NCBI RefSeq assembly: GCF_049808615.1
Contig: NZ_JBNCAN010000011.1
Span: 62,001-126,000 of the forward strand
Length of the DNA: 64,000 nucleotides
From: Modicisalibacter sp049808615
GTDB lineage: Bacteria; Pseudomonadota; Gammaproteobacteria; Pseudomonadales; Halomonadaceae
Direction of reading: 5' to 3'
In this document: positions 52,633 through 61,742 of the stretch, one piece after another
Layout of the letters: each line of letters begins with the position of its first letter
Position numbering within the stretch: the first letter of the stretch is position 1
Notes under the pieces: generated by a model
Database searches by the model: none
Told to the model about the DNA's origin: nothing
Seen by the model: the letters and a program-made list of their open reading frames with translations, nothing else
Translations under genes and position numbers: made by a program

Positions 52633-53696
52633 CAGAGTTCCCCCTCGTCGAGGATGTCTTCATGGGCGGGAAGCGTCAGCGGCGCAGCCAGTACCGCTCG
52701 TCCTTCTTCCACCCCCAATAACTCGGCGTGTTCCGGTGACAGCATCAGCTGGCCAGTCGGCGATAACGCATAGCGCGTCACCATGCAGCGAAAGCCATCC
52801 AGCTTCTGATTGGCGACCATTGCCGGCTCCGCATCCGGCAACGACGCCGCCGGACGAATGCGCACTGGATGCCAGATACTGCGCCGGAAGGTCTCCAGCC
52901 GGTCCCGCTCGGCCTTGATCACCGGACCCGCATCGAAGATATCGACATGCCGCGAGCGTACGAAACCTTCGGCCAGCATCTCGCTCATGGCCACTTCATG
53001 ATCCGGGTGTTCGCGGCCAATGGCGGCCTGGGCCTGAGGCGTAAGCAACGGCAGATAAAGCGGAAACTGCGGCATCACCTCGGCGATGAAGCTTTTCGAG
53101 CGCACACCGGCAAAGTGATTGATGTCTTGATAGCCGCGCACGAAAAAATGACGCCCCACGCTGTTCCAGAAGGGCGATTCACCGTTACCGTCAAGATAGC
53201 CTGGGAATGCCAGCGCGAGAATCTCGGCGAAGCGTTCCGGATACTGGGCGATGAACATCAGGCGTGCCCGGCGCAGCAGGCTTTCGGCGCTGGTGCCCTT
53301 ATAGCGAGCATCGAGAGACAAGGCGCATAGCAGGCTGGCCTCGGAGACTTCATGAGAAAGCGCCAGGGTCTGTACCTCGCGGCGCACGTTGAGCTGCTGC
53401 GAGGCGTGAATCAACGTCTCCTGTCGATAGGTGTAATAGGCCTCCTGAGCCCCGGCCTGAGCGCGGATGGAGGCGGTACCTACCACCTCGCCGCGCTCGC
53501 GATCCTCGAGCACGAAGGTATAGCTTTCGTCGCCGGGAAAATCGACGTACTTGGCAAGCGCCTGCTGGGAGCGCGTAATGCGCTCCTCAAGACGATCGCG
53601 ATGGGCGGGGAGGTTGGTCAGGCGCGGTGTGGCGGAGCCGGCCAAGCGTTCCAGGCCGGGCAGGTCCGCAGGCTTGGCGGGTCGAAAAACCAGCAT
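52632..53696 (-). CDS. aruF: Arginine/ornithine N-succinyltransferase, alpha-type subunit AruF
   Basis: A 354-residue AstA-family protein starting MLVFRPAKPADLPGLERLAGSATPRLTNLPAHRDRLEERI. It shows SLDARYKGTSAESLLRRARLMFIAQYP and PFWNSVGRHFFVRGYQDINHFAGV. The start at 53696 follows AAGGGG, better than the GTG-type frame 14 codons upstream. It lies between aruC and aruG and forms the heteromeric enzyme. Confidence 0.93.
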   Translation of the reverse strand: MLVFRPAKPADLPGLERLAGSATPRLTNLPAHRDRLEERITRSQQALAKYVDFPGDESYTFVLEDRERGEVVGTASIRAQAGAQEAYYTYRQETLIHASQQLNVRREVQTLALSHEVSEASLLCALSLDARYKGTSAESLLRRARLMFIAQYPERFAEILALAFPGYLDGNGESPFWNSVGRHFFVRGYQDINHFAGVRSKSFIAEVMPQFPLYLPLLTPQAQAAIGREHPDHEVAMSEMLAEGFVRSRHVDIFDAGPVIKAERDRLETFRRSIWHPVRIRPAASLPDAEPAMVANQKLDGFRCMVTRYALSPTGQLMLSPEHAELLGVEEGRAVLAAPLTLPAHEDILDEGEL

Positions 53697-53734
53697 GGCA
53701 TTCCCCTTATGAGACGTATGATCGAACATCCAGG

Positions 53735-54949
53735 TCATGCGTTCTCGACAAAACGCGTGATGGCCCGCTCGAGCCGAGCCATGCCCTCGACGATGTCTTC
53801 TTCGGGAATCACCAGCGACGGGGCCATACGTAATACGTTGGGGCCGGCGATCAACGCCATGACACCCTCTTCGATGGCCAGCGGCAGGATTTCCTTGGCG
53901 CGCCCTTCATATTCTGGCGCCATCTGCGCACCGATCAGCAGGCCCATGCCGCGTACTTCCTTGAACACACCATGCTTGCTGTTGATCATGCCGAGATGCT
54001 CGCGAAACAGCTCATGCCGGCGCTGTACGCCCTCAAGCACCTCGGGAGTGTCGATGGTCTCGAGGGCAGCCAGGGCGACGGCGGAGGCCAAGGCGTTACC
54101 GCCGTAGGTGGAGCCGTGGGTACCGATACCGAAGACCTTGGCGATGGCCTCGGTGGTCAGCATCGCACCCACCGGGAAGCCGCCGCCCAAGGACTTGGCG
54201 CTGGTCAGGATGTCCGGGGTCACGCCGTAGCGCATGTAGGCGAACAGCGTGCCTGGGCGGCCCATGCCAGACTGTACTTCGTCATATATCAGCAGGGCGT
54301 TGTGCTGATCGCACAGAGTGCGCAATCCTTCGAGGAACTCCTGGGTGGCGGGTAGGATGCCGCCCTCACCCTGCATCGGCTCGACCATGATCGCGCAGGT
54401 GTCGTCACCGACCAGTTCACGCACGCTGTCGAGGTTGTTGAATTCCGCATGCAGGATACCGCCGGGTACCGGGCCGAAGCCTTGGGAATACTTGGGTTGG
54501 CCGCCGACGCTGACGGTGAAGAAGGTGCGTCCATGGAACGACTGGCGAAAGGAGATGATCTTGTCCTTGTGTTCGCCATGATGGTCGTGGGCCCAGCGCC
54601 GTGCCAGCTTGAGCGCCGCCTCGTTGGCCTCGCCACCGGAGGAGCAGAGATAGACCTTCTCGGCGAAGGTACGCTCGGTCAATGACTTGGCGAGCTGCAA
54701 AGCCGGCTCGTTGGTATAGACGTTGGACAGATGCCAGAGTTTCTCGCTCTGCTCGCGGAGCGCGTTGACCAGCACCGGATGACAGTGGCCCAGGGAGTTG
54801 ACCGCGATACCTCCGGCGAAATCGACATACTCACGCCCTTCCTGATCCCATAGGCGGCTCCCCTCGCCGCGTACCGGAATCACCTTCTGCGGCGCATAGT
54901 TGGGCACCATGTAACGATCGAAATCTTCGCGGGTCGGGGTAAAAGCCAT
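53735..54949 (-). CDS. astC: Succinylornithine/acetylornithine transaminase
   Basis: A 404-residue PLP enzyme of class III. The PLP Lys is in LTSAKSLGGGFPVGAML (near residue 252) and the Asp of the cofactor ring is in LLIYDEVQSGMGRPG (near 224). It turns succinylornithine into succinylglutamate semialdehyde and can also act on acetylornithine (argD/aruC type). The start at 54949 follows GGAGAG. It is the first gene of astC-aruF-aruG-astD-astB. Confidence 0.95.
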   Translation of the reverse strand: MAFTPTREDFDRYMVPNYAPQKVIPVRGEGSRLWDQEGREYVDFAGGIAVNSLGHCHPVLVNALREQSEKLWHLSNVYTNEPALQLAKSLTERTFAEKVYLCSSGGEANEAALKLARRWAHDHHGEHKDKIISFRQSFHGRTFFTVSVGGQPKYSQGFGPVPGGILHAEFNNLDSVRELVGDDTCAIMVEPMQGEGGILPATQEFLEGLRTLCDQHNALLIYDEVQSGMGRPGTLFAYMRYGVTPDILTSAKSLGGGFPVGAMLTTEAIAKVFGIGTHGSTYGGNALASAVALAALETIDTPEVLEGVQRRHELFREHLGMINSKHGVFKEVRGMGLLIGAQMAPEYEGRAKEILPLAIEEGVMALIAGPNVLRMAPSLVIPEEDIVEGMARLERAITRFVENA

Positions 54950-54985
54950 GTCACTCTCCATCCTGAGGGATTGGTTGATGCCTCG

Positions 54986-54991
54986 AGTATA
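54986..54991 (-). promoter_or_regulatory. Possible -10 box of the ast operon
   Basis: On the minus strand TATACT lies 37 bases upstream of the astC ATG, a good -10 match. A clear -35 was not found. The small inverted repeat GCCCG-TT-CGGGC at about 55000-55011 is upstream. An ArgR site was not recognised with confidence. Confidence 0.3.
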
Positions 54992-55178
54992 GAGAAACCG
55001 GCCCGTTCGGGCTTTCAGGGATGGGACGACGAATTATGAAAAGCGGCGTCTGATCAGATCAGCGTCATTACGGGTGCAGCGCTATGAAGGGGCGGTATCA
55101 CCGATACCGTGGCACAAGCGTAGACGGCTCAATGACAGCCAAGTCGTCTGAACCGCATTCGTTATCCGCTGCTTGCAA

Positions 55179-56714
55179 TTACTGCGCATCCTGCGGCTTG
55201 ACGGGATCGGCATCGACCAGGCAGTTGACCGTTTCGCCACCCGGGTCATTGATCTGTTCGCTCTCGGGCTGGCGCAGCCCCGAAGTCAGTTTCAATGAGA
55301 CATAAAGCCAGTCCACCAGTGTCTCGCCCAGGTCCATCGCCTCCTCGGCGCGGCTGTTGGCATAGAAGGTCAGCAGTGTCTGAGCGTCCTCACGCTGTCC
55401 TTGATCGATCAGGGTCTGCGCGGAACGTTCGATCCACGCCATGTCATCGAAGCTCGCCTGCTCGAACCCTTCGAGCATTTCGGTCACTTTGGGACGATAG
55501 ACAGCGGGCTTCTCACACATCAGATACATCACCTGCTTGAAGCGCCGGCCGGCGAAGTCGCTGGCCTCCTGAATCTGAAAATCAGGATTGAGAAAGCTAG
55601 CGGCTGCGCCCTTGGTCAGGTAACGATGCTGACCATATTCCAGGGGCACCTGCTGCACCCCCAGCCACCAGGGCAGAAACGGTGCCGCAACCGATCCGGT
55701 CGGCGCCACCCATATACGTACCAGATCCGCGTCCACGCCCTGCTTGAGACTGACCACCTGGCCGTAGCCTGCCTCATCATCGGCGATGCGATGATCCCGC
55801 ACGCGCGCCATCATCTCTTGTTCGGTGACCGGCGCCATCTCCTTGGCGGCCTCCTCCAGGGCGGCCTGGGTCATATACTTGTAGCCGCCTGTGCGTGCCT
55901 GGGTATCCTGACGACCGTAAACCTCGAAGATATTGAAGGGCTCGTCGGCTTGAGAATCGAACCAGCCCTGCTGCTCAGCAAAGGTGATCAGGTTGTCCGA
56001 TCCCATGAAATCCGGATTCTGTTGATAATCGAGAGGAAATTCTTCGATGTAGCCTGGATAGAGCACCCGGACGTCATCCGGGCCTAACCGTTCGGCGGCC
56101 CATAGCCCTTGACCACCGGCGAACTCCCAGACCACCCAGCCCTCGTCGGGGTCGGCAATCAAATGAGTATTACCACCGTAGGTCGAATAGCCATGTTCGG
56201 CAATCAGTTCACCGATCAATTCGACGCCCTCGCGAGCGGTCTTGGCACATTCCAGCACCAGCCGGGCAAGATCGCTGTATTGTGGACCTCGCTGTGGAGA
56301 CGGCGTCATGTCGATCAACGCTTCACGATTGGTCGCCCAGACATCGCGCACCGCCACCTGATGTTCATTGACCCCGCCGTTGGTCAGAGGCGCCGGGAAG
56401 CCCTCGTAATCGGAGTAGGACATGGAGAGATAGCGAAACGTATGCGAGACCTGGGATATCTCGATCAACCGACCCGGAAGGTACGCCGCATCGGTGACGC
56501 CCACCTCGATTGTCGAACCGGATTCATGATCGGCTGCCGGAACGATCTCGAGCCAGTGACTGGAGACCTCTTCACCGGTACCACCCACGAGCACGCTCTG
56601 ATCTTGCGTCAGGTTCTTGCCTACATAGAATGCATAGCTTGCCCAAGCGACCTGACTGGAAGCGATCACTGGCAATGCCAGTACCATCGAAATCGAGAGT
56701 GGAGATATTTTCAT
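55179..56714 (-). CDS. C69-family dipeptidase-like protein with Ser in place of the catalytic Cys
   Basis: A 511-residue exported protein with a signal peptide ending VIASSQVAWA. The mature chain starts SYAFYVGKNLTQDQSVLVGGTGEE. C69 dipeptidases are N-terminal nucleophile hydrolases whose mature chain starts with the catalytic Cys, and the rest of this fold (SSHWLEIVPAADHESGSTIEVG; MWEFAGG-type WVVWEFAGGQGLWAAERLGPDDV) is intact. The codon AGC here is one base from TGC. Ser may serve as the nucleophile, or activity may be lost. The start at 56714 follows AGGAG. Confidence 0.82.
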   Translation of the reverse strand: MKISPLSISMVLALPVIASSQVAWASYAFYVGKNLTQDQSVLVGGTGEEVSSHWLEIVPAADHESGSTIEVGVTDAAYLPGRLIEISQVSHTFRYLSMSYSDYEGFPAPLTNGGVNEHQVAVRDVWATNREALIDMTPSPQRGPQYSDLARLVLECAKTAREGVELIGELIAEHGYSTYGGNTHLIADPDEGWVVWEFAGGQGLWAAERLGPDDVRVLYPGYIEEFPLDYQQNPDFMGSDNLITFAEQQGWFDSQADEPFNIFEVYGRQDTQARTGGYKYMTQAALEEAAKEMAPVTEQEMMARVRDHRIADDEAGYGQVVSLKQGVDADLVRIWVAPTGSVAAPFLPWWLGVQQVPLEYGQHRYLTKGAAASFLNPDFQIQEASDFAGRRFKQVMYLMCEKPAVYRPKVTEMLEGFEQASFDDMAWIERSAQTLIDQGQREDAQTLLTFYANSRAEEAMDLGETLVDWLYVSLKLTSGLRQPESEQINDPGGETVNCLVDADPVKPQDAQ

Positions 56715-56902
56715 CGAGAACTCCTGGAAAATCACCGACCACATAGCGCTGATAGCCGCGATTCGTGGTGTCTTTCCAAGAGAATAGTCCAGTCGCGCCA
56801 TGTTGTGATGCTATATAACGTCGACTACAGACCGGGGGGATTTCAGCGACGATGGGAAGTCCTTCGCCACAGAAGGCCGCCACATCTTGAACATTTCCTA
56901 AT

Positions 56903-58714
56903 TTAGTATTTCAGCCCTTCCCGCTCTTTTTCACTCCTTTTCGTGCTATCAACTAAGTAGACAGTCTGCAACAAGTTTGCTTTTTGTGAGATCTTCAGAT
57001 CACTTCCTGAAAGAGCACCCTGCCGTATCGCCTGTTGAATTTCAGGTAGACCTTCCGCTTCGTGCAATGCCTTATCGACCGCCTCTTGCCACTCTGAGCT
57101 TTTTATGACATTCAACCAGTCACCCCATGGGCCTTGATGCCCCTTTTCTTGCAATCCTAGGCGTCTCTCTACTTGGCGGTAAAGCCAGGTAGCAAACTGT
57201 ATCGGTGAATTCACATACCATGGATAATAGGGAAGACGTCCATCCGCATGATGTAACCAGCGCGTCTTGGCCAGAAAAGGACGGAAAGCCTTGTTGAATA
57301 AGCGTCGGTTCAGTTTCCATTCGGTGGGAATACCGGCGCCCACCTTGACGGCATCCTTCGACATGAAAGGTTCAAAGCTCGCAAACAAGCGGCGATTGCT
57401 ATAGAAATTAGGTATCGCCAATCTCATCGTCATCGGCCAGAGCACAAACCACTCATGGGCACTTGTCGGCCTGAATGCCTGAATACGATTCAAATGATTA
57501 CGTCGACGCTGCGTGAGCTCATCCAGTAGTTTTTCTGAGAATAGCGGGCTTGTGACTGCATCACTGCGTGACTCGCCCTCTAGACCAACCTGCGGAATGA
57601 AACCGAAGCGACGCATGACGCTGGGCTTACGGGCATACTGTGCCTTGATGAGCGAATCTGCAAGATATCCGCCAAAGACTGCCTTGTAATCCGCCAGACG
57701 ACACTTCCTGTTAAACCCCAGGGAATGCGCATGTACATATTGATGGCCACTTCCTATAAGAGACGAGGCTTCCGGAAGAATAGAGATATAGTGCACGGAG
57801 CTACGAAAACTCGGATAAAAATTAGCACCATAAGCCGCTGCTACTTTTCCTGCGATTTCACCTTCCCGATTCATGTGATCTAGAAAGATAAAAGCATCAC
57901 GCTCTATCCTTTGGGGGATTATCCCAGATAATGCGCGGGAATCTTCACCAGCGCTGGTGAACTGCGCCACACGATCCATTGACTCGGTGATATGGCCAAC
58001 ATAACTCGTAACTCCTTCCTTGAGTACGTTAGCGGCCTCATCCAGATCTCGGTATGGATTATTTTCGCTAGGCATCCAGTATGGCATTGGCGGTTGGGCT
58101 TGTAATACTCGTGCATGATGCTCAATGCGGTACCGATGCTCTGCCGCAGGATGCCCCTGACGAATGGCACGATAGGCCGTATAAGGGTAAGTCACGACCT
58201 CGTGCAGTATAAAGTCCGCCAGTGATACCTCATCAAATTGACCTTGCTGACCACAAGCCTTGGCAAGTGCGTCGATATGGGTGCCAATGGCAACACCCTG
58301 TGTATCCTGATATTGATAAATCGGGATGAACATCATCAGATCGGTAACACAGAGAACCTCATGAGATAATTGATCTATGATGAGTACCACAAAGGGACCA
58401 CTGAGGTCTTCGCTCCAATCCATCTCACCATTAAACCACCGATCAAATATTGCGCGGGTACCAGTCTGGCTACTTCCTTCCGAAAGGAAACGATTATCTC
58501 GAAAATAAAGCACTGGCCCACCAATGACTGCACATATGTAGCGCTCGGTAATCAACGGATCAAAACCGTTGTACTGCGACTGGCTGACAGCAAGAGAACC
58601 CCAGGCACCGTGAAACTCGATACTTTCGACCTCGCCTGTTTGATAGATCTCATTCAAGCAGCGAGACAATTTTTCTTGTTTCACTCGTTTAGAAACGAAC
58701 AAAAAATCACTCAT
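56903..58714 (-). CDS. Asparagine-synthetase-like protein
   Basis: A 603-residue protein with the two-domain layout of class-B asparagine synthetases. The N-terminal glutaminase half keeps the fold (DWSEDLSGPFVVLIIDQLSHEVLCVTD) but begins MSDFLF, without the catalytic Cys at position 2, so it cannot use glutamine in the usual way. The ATP pyrophosphatase half has SAGEDSRALSG (near residue 255) in the place of the SGGxDS loop. Homologues in polysaccharide loci make amide or amine modifications. It overlaps the flippase gene by 4 bp and has lower G+C than neighbouring genes. Confidence 0.8.
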   Translation of the reverse strand: MSDFLFVSKRVKQEKLSRCLNEIYQTGEVESIEFHGAWGSLAVSQSQYNGFDPLITERYICAVIGGPVLYFRDNRFLSEGSSQTGTRAIFDRWFNGEMDWSEDLSGPFVVLIIDQLSHEVLCVTDLMMFIPIYQYQDTQGVAIGTHIDALAKACGQQGQFDEVSLADFILHEVVTYPYTAYRAIRQGHPAAEHRYRIEHHARVLQAQPPMPYWMPSENNPYRDLDEAANVLKEGVTSYVGHITESMDRVAQFTSAGEDSRALSGIIPQRIERDAFIFLDHMNREGEIAGKVAAAYGANFYPSFRSSVHYISILPEASSLIGSGHQYVHAHSLGFNRKCRLADYKAVFGGYLADSLIKAQYARKPSVMRRFGFIPQVGLEGESRSDAVTSPLFSEKLLDELTQRRRNHLNRIQAFRPTSAHEWFVLWPMTMRLAIPNFYSNRRLFASFEPFMSKDAVKVGAGIPTEWKLNRRLFNKAFRPFLAKTRWLHHADGRLPYYPWYVNSPIQFATWLYRQVERRLGLQEKGHQGPWGDWLNVIKSSEWQEAVDKALHEAEGLPEIQQAIRQGALSGSDLKISQKANLLQTVYLVDSTKRSEKEREGLKY

Positions 58715-60021
58715 GATTCCTCCTTGGAACCATCATGCTTCTTCGCAGCTATCAGCGTCGAAAATATTAACAAAGCATTCAAAATAACGCTGACAATACT
58801 GAACATAACTATTGCCATCAGTGCGCTTTCAAAAATGAAAAAACCTAAAAATAACCCTAAGGCCCTTAATACGACGTTTGCTATCTCATAAAAAAGAAAA
58901 AAACCTTGTAATGCGAGAACCGGAATGGCACCGACACTGGGCCTATTCATGAAGCCAAAATATGACCATAGCGCAAGCCATTGGGCATATACGCCTGCTA
59001 TCTTCCACTCATCACCAAACACGAAGGAAAATAGCCATGGGCCAAATGCTACTATTACCCCATAAGGCACTATTCCAACAGCAGCCAGTGCCAGCGTCGC
59101 TTTTAAAATTAGTCGCTGAGTATTTTCTCCAGCATGCGCAGCCTCATTGATTCGGGGATAAAAAACGGAGGCAACTGATTGGCCTATCAAGGTCGAGGGA
59201 ACACCCAACACCATTTTCCCTAACGAGTAGAAACCGGCTACCGCCGGACCAAAAAAACTGGCCAACATCAATACCGGCAGGCTTTGAGAGACAGCATTGA
59301 GAAAAACTTGGGGGGCGCGGTAATAGGGAAAATCCCGGTGGCGCAATGCCAGTGCCTTGTACGACGCTGGACTCTCTAACGGGACAGCCTGATCATCGAC
59401 GAAACGATCCGCCCTCTTGGTTCTAATCCCTTTATAGAGCATTAACGCATGAAGTGCACTCCCCAAGGTAGCGAGTATTACTAGCACCGCTGCCACGGGT
59501 GTGACTAGACCGATCCCGGCTTTTGCACCATTTATCCACAATGCCTGCAATACTGACACCTTGGCTTTGAGCTTGAACAGCTTCTTGCGGATTACCCACT
59601 GACTGGCTATCGCCATGCAAGCCGCGGACAGCATTGCCAACGGTAGCAGCAGCATGAAGGATCCTACGTCTTGTAAATTGAAGACACTGACAATGGGGTC
59701 TCGGAAGACTAATAGCATCAGCGTGGTGAGAAGTGAGGTCACCAGCGCGATCCCCAAAGACAGCTTGACCAGGCCTATGGCATCGCCATCCTGTTTGGGC
59801 AGTACGATGGCGATCGGATAGCTTAGCGCCGCCAAAGGCGTTACCACCGCGAGCATGGCAGTAAAGGTACCCAGCACGCCGAAGGCTTCCGGACCATACA
59901 GGCGGGTGATGATTGGAGAAAAAGCGACCGTAATGGCTTGAGCACCCGCGGTACCGCTGGCAACGACCGCAACGTTGCGAACGAACTTGCTGTGGAAAAG
60001 GGGCTTGACGTAGTTACGCAA
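58711..60021 (-). CDS. Wzx-type polysaccharide flippase
   Basis: A 436-residue protein with about 12 membrane segments. It starts SKFVRNVAVVASGTAGAQAITVAFSPIITRLYGPEAFGVLGTF, as in O-antigen/exopolysaccharide flippases (MATE-like superfamily). It would move undecaprenyl-linked oligosaccharides across the inner membrane. No glycosyltransferases or polymerase genes are beside it. It is co-transcribed with the asparagine-synthetase-like gene (4 bp overlap) and shares its lower G+C. Confidence 0.85.
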   Translation of the reverse strand: MRNYVKPLFHSKFVRNVAVVASGTAGAQAITVAFSPIITRLYGPEAFGVLGTFTAMLAVVTPLAALSYPIAIVLPKQDGDAIGLVKLSLGIALVTSLLTTLMLLVFRDPIVSVFNLQDVGSFMLLLPLAMLSAACMAIASQWVIRKKLFKLKAKVSVLQALWINGAKAGIGLVTPVAAVLVILATLGSALHALMLYKGIRTKRADRFVDDQAVPLESPASYKALALRHRDFPYYRAPQVFLNAVSQSLPVLMLASFFGPAVAGFYSLGKMVLGVPSTLIGQSVASVFYPRINEAAHAGENTQRLILKATLALAAVGIVPYGVIVAFGPWLFSFVFGDEWKIAGVYAQWLALWSYFGFMNRPSVGAIPVLALQGFFLFYEIANVVLRALGLFLGFFIFESALMAIVMFSIVSVILNALLIFSTLIAAKKHDGSKEES

Positions 60022-60305
60022 AAGATTTCCTGATCGACTCTGTCACCTAGCCGCCATACCGGCTTGGAGACATACTGGAATTACAGGGATAGGCAAGGGA
60101 TTACCGCTATGGCCCATGATCCTCTCCCGCTAGCGTGAGTTTCCGCTTCCAACGGACCCGCGGCAGTATAATCGCAAAGCACAATGCCTTGTCGTGAAAC
60201 ACTTAAACTCGCCACCCCAAAAATAGCGATGGCGCCACCTTCCACTCAGGATATGGTTAGATCGGACCATGCTCGGTCGCCGGGGCGCCCTAGGGAGATG
60301 ATGCC

Positions 60306-60953
60306 ATGTTCAACACCACGGCTTGGAACCGACTGCGCTACAACCTTTACGCGCCGGTCTACGATACAGTGGCGGATCGCGTTTTTCGTCGTGCGCGGCG
60401 AAAGGCTCTTGAGGCGGTAGATTGGTCGTCTGGGCAGCGGGTGTTGATCCTGGGCGCGGGTACCGGGCTAGATCTGCCCTATTTACCACGGGATATCGAA
60501 CTGCACGGCACCGACCTTTCGCCAGCCATGGTGGCGCGTTTTCGAACCCGGGCAGATAAACTCGGCTTCGACTTCACCACCCAGGTAATGGACGCGGAAC
60601 AGCTTGATTATCCCGACGATCACTTCGACGTGGTGATCATGCATCTGATTTTAGCGGTAATGCCGAATCCAACTCGGGGGCTTTCTGAGGCGCATCGCGT
60701 GCTTTCCAGCAATGGACAGTTATGCGTGATGGACAAGTTTCAAGCCGACAGTCACCCGGCAAGCTGGGGACGTCGCGCACTCAATCTCGTGACCAGCGCC
60801 CTCGCTACCGACATCACCCGTCAGGCGCGACCGCTGTTGGAAGATGCGGGGTTTAGCATTGTTCGAGACGAACCGGTGATGATGGGCACGTTATTCCGGG
60901 CGCTGCTTGCATGCAAGATCAACCCGGTGGACGCACAAGCCCGAGGACACTGA
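60306..60953 (+). CDS. Class I SAM-dependent methyltransferase (UbiE/PmtA-like)
   Basis: A 215-residue methyltransferase with the early NRLRYNLYAPVYDTVADRVFRRARRKAL usual in phospholipid-type methyltransferases. Motif I is LILGAGTGLDLPYLP (near residue 47) and the post-I part is MDAEQLDYPDDHFDVVIMHLIL. PmtA-like enzymes methylate phosphatidylethanolamine, but the substrate is not proven. Its end overlaps the convergent exporter gene by 35 bp. Confidence 0.82.
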   Translation: MFNTTAWNRLRYNLYAPVYDTVADRVFRRARRKALEAVDWSSGQRVLILGAGTGLDLPYLPRDIELHGTDLSPAMVARFRTRADKLGFDFTTQVMDAEQLDYPDDHFDVVIMHLILAVMPNPTRGLSEAHRVLSSNGQLCVMDKFQADSHPASWGRRALNLVTSALATDITRQARPLLEDAGFSIVRDEPVMMGTLFRALLACKINPVDAQARGH

Positions 60954-61701
60954 CGATGAGTAGCACGCTGCCCAACACGCGAAAGAAAACAACCGGCTCG
61001 GCCGAGAGCATGTAGTGATGCACGCGCTCGCCGACCAAATGACCCACGAAGGCGCAGGGCAACAGCCAAAGATGATGTATCAGTTGCAGATCCACACCGG
61101 CAATGACGAAGGACACCATCTTGATCAGCACCAGGATGAACCATAAAACGAATAGCGTGTCGCGCAGTTGGTGTTTGGCCACATGGGAGGCAAATACCGC
61201 CACGATCAATGGCGCACCGATCAGTGAAGTACCGCTGACGTACCCTCCGAGCGCCAACAGCACATAGTCCACGTATGTGTTCTTGCTGTAGAACGGCTTG
61301 TTGAGTATGTAGCTGATGGCGTAGACGATGACAATAATGAAGATGATGCTTGTCATGAGCTGCGCCGGCAGCGTGAGCAGTCCCACGACCCCGATCAGTT
61401 TCGGGACGATCATGATCTTCAGCGCCTTGATCAGATAGCGCCAGTCGATGTTACTTTCGGACCGTTGTGCAGTGTTACCGGCAACCACTACCTGCCGATG
61501 GCCGCGCCAGGCGATCCAGCTCGAGAAGATCATCAAATGAACGGCGATCAGCGGCAAAAATACCAAGGGTTCGTTCAGGACCAGCAAAAGAAACGGCAGG
61601 GAGAGTACGGCACCACCGAAGCCAAGGCTCGTCCTGACGAATCCACTCCAGGCGAAGATCAGGCCGATGAAAAAGTATTGGTACCAGAATAAATCAGCCA
61701 T
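60919..61701 (-). CDS. TauE/SafE family sulfite or anion exporter
   Basis: A 260-residue inner-membrane protein with eight or so membrane segments. The N-terminal FIGLIFAWSGFVRTSLGFGGAVLSLPFLL has the G-x-G-G motif of TauE/SafE proteins, and a second half starts near LALGGYVSGTSLIGAPLIVAVFASH. The family exports sulfite or organosulfonates. The start is divergent from the LysR gene with 41 bp between, so the regulator probably controls it. Confidence 0.87.
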   Translation of the reverse strand: MADLFWYQYFFIGLIFAWSGFVRTSLGFGGAVLSLPFLLLVLNEPLVFLPLIAVHLMIFSSWIAWRGHRQVVVAGNTAQRSESNIDWRYLIKALKIMIVPKLIGVVGLLTLPAQLMTSIIFIIVIVYAISYILNKPFYSKNTYVDYVLLALGGYVSGTSLIGAPLIVAVFASHVAKHQLRDTLFVLWFILVLIKMVSFVIAGVDLQLIHHLWLLPCAFVGHLVGERVHHYMLSAEPVVFFRVLGSVLLIVSVLGLVRPPG

Positions 61702-61742
61702 GAGCTCGCAGGTTGCCATGAAAGCGGGGAAACGATTCTAGC

